Assembly: GCA_016744475.1 (NCBI GenBank)
Contig: JADGEH010000027.1
Coordinates: 1 to 48,043, forward strand
Direction: 5' to 3'
DNA: 48,043 bases
DNA from: Thiotrichales bacterium
Lineage (GTDB): Bacteria > Pseudomonadota > Gammaproteobacteria > Beggiatoales > Beggiatoaceae
Below are positions 44,392-48,043 of the stretch, in pieces (the stretch's first letter is position 1; each line of letters opens with the position of its first letter). The position numbers and the translations under genes are program-made. The notes below the pieces were generated by a model. That model worked only from the letters and a program-made list of their open reading frames with translations. It was not told the DNA's origin and did no database searches.

Positions 44392-46428
44392 TCACTGCAT
44401 CTCGCGCAACCACTCTATTCTCTGGCGCACCTGTTGTGCTTGAAAACGAGCAGAAGTACCTTGTTCAACTTGCGCCAGCGCTTCTTCATAAAAGCCCAAA
44501 GCAGTGCGATTTTTCTGCAAATGCTCCAAGCTCACCGCAAGATTATAAGCGTAATCAGGGTTTTCCCGTGCATGACGATACGCTTGAAAATACGCTTCTT
44601 CGGCTTCACGCCAGCGCTTTTGACGGCTGTACACGTTGCCCAAGGCAAAATGCAGCCAAGCCGCGTCGGGTTGACGAGTGATTTGTTCGCGCAACTGCTG
44701 TTCTTCATCCACATTGGGCGCTTCAGTGTGCAAGGTCATCAAGCTCGTCTGTGCCACCGCATCATTGGGATGTACTCGCAACACCTGGCGATAAAAAGCA
44801 CTGGCTTGCTCTTTATCGCCATATTGCTGGGCTAACGCGCCCAAGCCCAATAAAGCATCACGGTTTTGCGGTTGATGTTGTAAAACCTTTTGATACAACT
44901 GCACCGCCGTCTTTTGCTGTCCTGCTTGATAGGCTTGATAGGCTTGGTTTAATTGAGATTGCAAGGTGGGCGGTGCGGTTTGGCGACTGATGACAAAACC
45001 TTTTTCGGCTAATTGATCTAATTCATAGCGCGTTAAAGCGTCAAAAAAGCGTCCTTGAGGGCGTTGTGCTTGAGGGTTTTCCGGGGCTTTAGCCGGAGCA
45101 GGCTTCAACGGCATAGCAGGTGGCTGAGGGAGCGCAAGCGCAGCAGCTTGTTCGACTAAAGTTAAAGTGTTTGTTGCAGACTTTGATGGCGGCGGCGTTT
45201 CATTCTCCTGCGTTTTAGCGGGAGGGCTGTCAACAGCGGTGGGCGGCGCGGGAACAGTCGCCACCTCTTCAGGCGTATGGTGGGTGACCGGTGAAACCAG
45301 GGGTTCATCGACCACAGCGACATGGTTGTCGATTTTTTCTATCGCAGCCAATGGCGTGTTTGTTGTGGCGGGCGGTGTTGGAGGCTGTTGCTCTGCCTGC
45401 TTTTCACGCACGCAAGCGATGGTTTTACAACCCGTTTCCTTCATCGCCAATTGCATTTCTCGCGCTTTCGCCGCCATTTCTGGCGAACTAAAGGAACTTT
45501 CCATATCGTTTAGCAACAGCATCAAACCATAATACCCCCCGCCTAACAACAATCCGACTAAGACTAAAAAGCCTAATAAAACAGGCAGGTGAGACGGTTT
45601 TTTCTGCAATACCGCATGACCATCCGCCCGCAACATTTGTTCGGCAGCCAAACGTGCTTGAAGCTGATCATCAGCCTGCGTCGGTATATCTGCTGGAGAG
45701 GGCGTTTTAGGCGCAGGCTCTACAGGTTTTTCATCCTCATCCATCCACTGCAACTGCACATCAGCAACGCTCAACGCTTCTTCAGGGCTGGGCAAAGGAC
45801 TCTCTGCTTCGATAGCCGCAGAGGATATTTCAAGCGTAGGAGCATCAACACTGGTTTCATTAGACGGCTCCTCCCTATCCTCTAAGACAACAGGACTGTC
45901 TTCTTCCAACAAATTACCCAGTAAATCTAGTTCATCATCCGTAGACGGTATTTCTAGCGTAGGCGTATCAACAGTCAGTTCATTAGACGGTTCATCTTCC
46001 CAATCTTCTAAGGTAACAGGGCTGTCTTCTTCCAGCAAATCATCCAGCAAATCCAGTTCATCATCCGCATTCAGCGCTTCTTCTAAAGTTTCATTATCCG
46101 CCGCCGCCAACAACTGCTCGACTTCAAGACTGCTCTCATCGTCATCGGATAAATCCAGTTCATCCACCCATTCATAAGCATATTCTGCTGAAGGTAAGGC
46201 ATTTTCTTCTTGATCCGCTAATGACTGCGCGTCTTTTTCAGCTTCAGCTAATAATTCCAAAGGTGGTTGCAGCATTTCGCTGGCATCATCGGAGTCTTCG
46301 AGTAGGGACTCATCCAAAAGGCTGTCTTCAGTATCGGAAGTATCGGACACCATCGGAGCCCCAGGTTGAGCAGCCGCCATCTGCTTGGCCTGCTCAGCTT
46401 TTTTCAGGGCATCCATTAATAAACTCAT
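44392..46428 (-). CDS. Membrane-anchored TPR protein with long acidic cytoplasmic arm
   Basis: The 678-residue protein starts SLLMDALKKAEQAKQ, a lead seen in type II secretion and type IV pilus accessory proteins. The next 260 residues are strongly acidic and low-complexity and include a duplicated block (DDELDLLDDLLEEDSPV...EDWEDEPSNE and DDELDLLGNLLEEDSPV...EDREEPSNE). One membrane helix lies near 283-305 (LPVLLGFLVLVGLLLGGGYYGLML). A proline-rich linker and a TPR domain near 500-670 follow (QAYQAYQAGQQKTAVQLYQKVL, AWLHFALGNVYSRQKRWREAEEAYFQAYRHA). A role in pilus or secretion assembly is possible, but no such genes are near. It has its own promoter region after a repeat-rich gap. Confidence 0.8.
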   Translation of the reverse strand: MSLLMDALKKAEQAKQMAAAQPGAPMVSDTSDTEDSLLDESLLEDSDDASEMLQPPLELLAEAEKDAQSLADQEENALPSAEYAYEWVDELDLSDDDESSLEVEQLLAAADNETLEEALNADDELDLLDDLLEEDSPVTLEDWEDEPSNELTVDTPTLEIPSTDDELDLLGNLLEEDSPVVLEDREEPSNETSVDAPTLEISSAAIEAESPLPSPEEALSVADVQLQWMDEDEKPVEPAPKTPSPADIPTQADDQLQARLAAEQMLRADGHAVLQKKPSHLPVLLGFLVLVGLLLGGGYYGLMLLLNDMESSFSSPEMAAKAREMQLAMKETGCKTIACVREKQAEQQPPTPPATTNTPLAAIEKIDNHVAVVDEPLVSPVTHHTPEEVATVPAPPTAVDSPPAKTQENETPPPSKSATNTLTLVEQAAALALPQPPAMPLKPAPAKAPENPQAQRPQGRFFDALTRYELDQLAEKGFVISRQTAPPTLQSQLNQAYQAYQAGQQKTAVQLYQKVLQHQPQNRDALLGLGALAQQYGDKEQASAFYRQVLRVHPNDAVAQTSLMTLHTEAPNVDEEQQLREQITRQPDAAWLHFALGNVYSRQKRWREAEEAYFQAYRHARENPDYAYNLAVSLEHLQKNRTALGFYEEALAQVEQGTSARFQAQQVRQRIEWLREMQ

Positions 46429-46543
46429 GATGATTCACGGCTCAGGTTGTTTGAAGGGGAGAAAAGCTGCATTTTATAGGATTGCTACGGCTTGCGCACG
46501 ATACTCACCCATGACGGGGAAAAAGAACCTCTCTGGTGCGGTG

Positions 46544-46562
46544 CCCACGCAAAGTGCGTGGG
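46544..46562. repeat. Small palindrome CCCACGCA/TGCGTGGG
   Basis: The 8-bp perfect arms have a 3-base loop within GTGCCCACGC...GCGTGGGAACGAG. A half-site (GTGCCCACGCAAATTG) recurs near 47859 next to the ADP-ribosylglycohydrolase start. It belongs to a type of short dispersed repeat. Confidence 0.6.
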
Positions 46563-46582
46563 AACGAGAAGTGGAAGTTTTT

Positions 46583-46607
46583 GTCGGGTTACTATCGCTA
46601 ACCCGAC
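46583..46607. repeat. Small palindrome GTCGGGTTA/TAACCCGAC
   Basis: The 9-bp perfect arms surround a 7-base loop, 20 bp after the previous palindrome. A related GTCGGGTAA hairpin is at 19266-19302. Confidence 0.65.
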
Positions 46608-46617
46608 CTACGACATT

Positions 46618-46769
46618 AGACTTGTTGCGAGGGGTAGGCATCGTAGCGAAAAGGTGTGATGTTGAGGCGGTTTTTTGAGGCGAATAGCGGGCTATTGAAC
46701 GAGAAAAAGCGGAAAAACAGGCCAAAATCCACACCTTTGCAGTCGATGGACACCCCTTGCAACAAGTCT
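46618..46769. repeat. Family 2 palindromic element, copy G
   Basis: The 152-bp copy is opposite to copy F, with ends AGACTTGTTGCGAGGGG and CCCCTTGCAACAAGTCT, and direct ATT duplications (46615-46617 and 46770-46772). It lies immediately after the ADP-ribosylglycohydrolase stop codon, so that gene's transcript would read into the palindrome. Confidence 0.9.
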
Positions 46770-46770
46770 A

Positions 46771-47841
46771 TTAATACGGCGGCAATAAACGGCGCAGGCC
46801 ATGCGCTAAAACAATCAACATAAATAATAGGTTACGCGGTAATAATGCAGGCCAGAAATAATTTAACGGGGCTTGCGCTTGGCCTTGACTGGCCTGCGCT
46901 GCTGCCTGCCCTAAGTGACAAAGCTGGGTGCGGCTGCGAGGCCAATCCACATAAGCTTGCTTCCAATCTTGCGGAATCTGTTGCACGCCTACGCTGCTAC
47001 CCGCCAAAGCTCCGGTGATGGCACCGACAGTATCCGTATCGCCACCACAATTTAATACCACCTGCACACTGCTCTCAAAATCACCAAAATGCCGATACCA
47101 CGCATACAAAGCGACAGGTACGGTGTGATAAACATACCCTGTCACCCCTGAACTTAAACCCAATTGCGCAGCAAAATCCTTCACGCTGAGCGGCTTTTGC
47201 AAGGCTTGTTCAAAAGTATTCAGCAGATGCTGCCATTCTTCATCTTGACTGGCTAAATCCCGCAAATGTTGGCAGAAACCCTTAGCTTCTGGGGCTTGCT
47301 GAGGCTGTTCTCGAAATATCCAGGCTATCGTATCTGCGATAGCTAAAGCTCCGGTATTGGCGCGTTCATCGGTGTGAGTGAGACGCGAGGAAGCACGCAC
47401 AAAGGCTTGACGTTGTGTGCTGTCGTGGGCAAAAAAAGCCCCGATAGGCGCGACCCGCATCGCCGCCCCATTGCCCGCTGAATACACGCCGCTGTGCTGT
47501 GGGGAATATCCGCACCAGAGCTTAATAATGGCGCGTAAAGTAGCTAAGCCGATACCTGCGGGCGCACCCAACAACCAGCCGCGCAAGCCCCAAGCTAAAC
47601 GGCGAGCAAAAGCGTCAGCCTCTTGGCCTTGTGCTAATAAGCTTTGAGTGACTAGCCAAGCATGTTCGCTGTCGTCGCTGCCCAAGCCCCAACGCCCGAT
47701 CAAGCGGTGTTGCCAGCGTCCAGGATACCAACGCGCTCCCCGTCGCTGGCTTAAACCTTCTGCTGGAAGTCCCAAGGCATCACTGACGCTTAATCCCAGT
47801 AATAAACCCTGCCAACGTTGTTCTAAGCTGATGGTGTGCAT
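46771..47841 (-). CDS. ADP-ribosylglycohydrolase family protein
   Basis: This is a predicted magnesium-dependent hydrolase that removes ADP-ribose from proteins or small molecules (DraG/ARH fold). Key blocks are GLLLGLSVSDALGLPAEG at the N-terminus, the metal-binding SDDSEHAWLVTQSLL (usual form TDDT), AAMRVAPIGAFF, LTHTDERANTGALAIADTIA, and the C-terminal metal motif NCGGDTDTVGAITGALAGSSVG. I chose the ATG at 47841 because AAAGG lies just upstream and the family starts there; an earlier start would add 20 unrelated residues. The length, 356 residues, is normal. The C-terminus ends in a short hydrophobic-basic tail (LPRNLLFMLIVLAHGLRRLL) that may be a membrane anchor, unusual for the family. 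No matching ADP-ribosyltransferase is in the window. Confidence 0.9.
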   Translation of the reverse strand: MHTISLEQRWQGLLLGLSVSDALGLPAEGLSQRRGARWYPGRWQHRLIGRWGLGSDDSEHAWLVTQSLLAQGQEADAFARRLAWGLRGWLLGAPAGIGLATLRAIIKLWCGYSPQHSGVYSAGNGAAMRVAPIGAFFAHDSTQRQAFVRASSRLTHTDERANTGALAIADTIAWIFREQPQQAPEAKGFCQHLRDLASQDEEWQHLLNTFEQALQKPLSVKDFAAQLGLSSGVTGYVYHTVPVALYAWYRHFGDFESSVQVVLNCGGDTDTVGAITGALAGSSVGVQQIPQDWKQAYVDWPRSRTQLCHLGQAAAQASQGQAQAPLNYFWPALLPRNLLFMLIVLAHGLRRLLPPY

Positions 47842-48043
47842 ATTTTTGCCTTTGGGGTGCCCACGCAAATTGAAGGGTATGCTGTTTTGGTAGGTCAACA
47901 TTAATGCTTACGTTGCCGCGTACATATTTTGTTCGCTGTGTGCTGTATAGAACCCATTTGATATCTATTATGTTAAAGTTCTGAAGTATGGATATTTCAG
48001 AAAAAGCCCCTAAAAGCAGACTGTATACGAGCAGTTTAACAGA

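Larger units (their letters stand above)
46429..46770. other. Intergenic repeat-rich gap
   Basis: The 342-bp gap has two short palindromes and family 2 copy G. No gene is supported. Confidence 0.7.

Noticed and set aside
44203..44835. 210-codon plus-strand frame
   Set aside because: It runs antisense over the end of the TPR gene and the gap before yheS, has cysteine-leucine-rich low-complexity sequence and no family match or ribosome site.
46385..46734. Open frames on both strands across the gap before the ADP-ribosylglycohydrolase gene
   Set aside because: They consist of palindromes and family 2 copy G and have no protein character.
1..48043. tRNA, rRNA, riboswitch or replication origin
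   Set aside because: I looked through the intergenic regions and found no tRNA-like cloverleaf, rRNA sequence, known riboswitch core or DnaA-box cluster that I could support by eye.

Overview
The window looks like chromosome of a gammaproteobacterium, most likely of the Beggiatoa/Thiothrix type (Thiotrichales). This is an inference. It rests on a YheS-type ABC-F protein and PrmA of gammaproteobacterial character, an exosortase-type exopolysaccharide gene set, CHAT and DUF928 proteins, and a heavy load of small palindromic mobile elements. No rRNA or tRNA gene was recognised, so the placement is not firm.

Layout. 1-2.6 kb: the end of a 159-bp repeat, then a secreted TPR-CHAT protein. 2.6-10.9 kb: an exopolysaccharide locus with a Wza-like export lipoprotein, FemAB-like acetyltransferase, acyltransferase, Wzz-like chain-length protein, ExeA-like ATPase with LysM, BY-kinase-like ATPase with a lysine-less P-loop, and a free-standing GGDEF-like domain. 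10.9-18.7 kb: TonB-like protein, PrmA, a secreted DUF928 protein with an SRG repeat tract, hybrid histidine kinase, AI-2E family permease, and a LysR regulator coupled to a small protein. 18.7-26.4 kb: a DUF1800/DUF1501 pair with a VapBC-like toxin-antitoxin module between its two genes, then a secreted GH5 glycoside hydrolase. 27.3-32.7 kb: one 1798-residue gene joining a sulfotransferase, two radical SAM/SPASM modules, a methyltransferase and a C-terminal module. 32.8-34.7 kb: a degraded zone with an IS630 relic, a 99-bp element nested in it, and a broken secreted-protein gene. 35-39 kb: a FlgO-like lipoprotein, a membrane protein, a secreted protein whose signal peptide is interrupted by a repeat element, a sodium-dependent transporter and a ricin-type lectin. 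39-48 kb: two GT2 glycosyltransferases, YheS, a TPR membrane protein and an ADP-ribosylglycohydrolase.

Two signals stand out. The first is the giant sulfotransferase-rSAM-rSAM-methyltransferase protein, whose two rSAM/SPASM halves are a tandem duplication of about 468 residues; it may be a single-chain tailoring enzyme for a surface glycan or peptide. The second is a set of non-coding, fully palindromic mobile elements. Family 1 is 159 bp with GAGCCTATACG ends and a 3-bp TTA/TAA target duplication. Family 2 is 152-161 bp with AGACTTGTTGC ends and a 3-bp ANT duplication, and it shares its central sequence with family 1. A separate 99-bp element has a TA duplication. Removing one family 1 copy restores an intact signal peptide, and removing the 99-bp element restores a transposase reading frame, so both insertions can be read at base resolution.

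The exopolysaccharide locus, glycosyltransferases, lectin, GH5 enzyme and giant tailoring protein together point to a lifestyle centred on a complex secreted or surface glycan.
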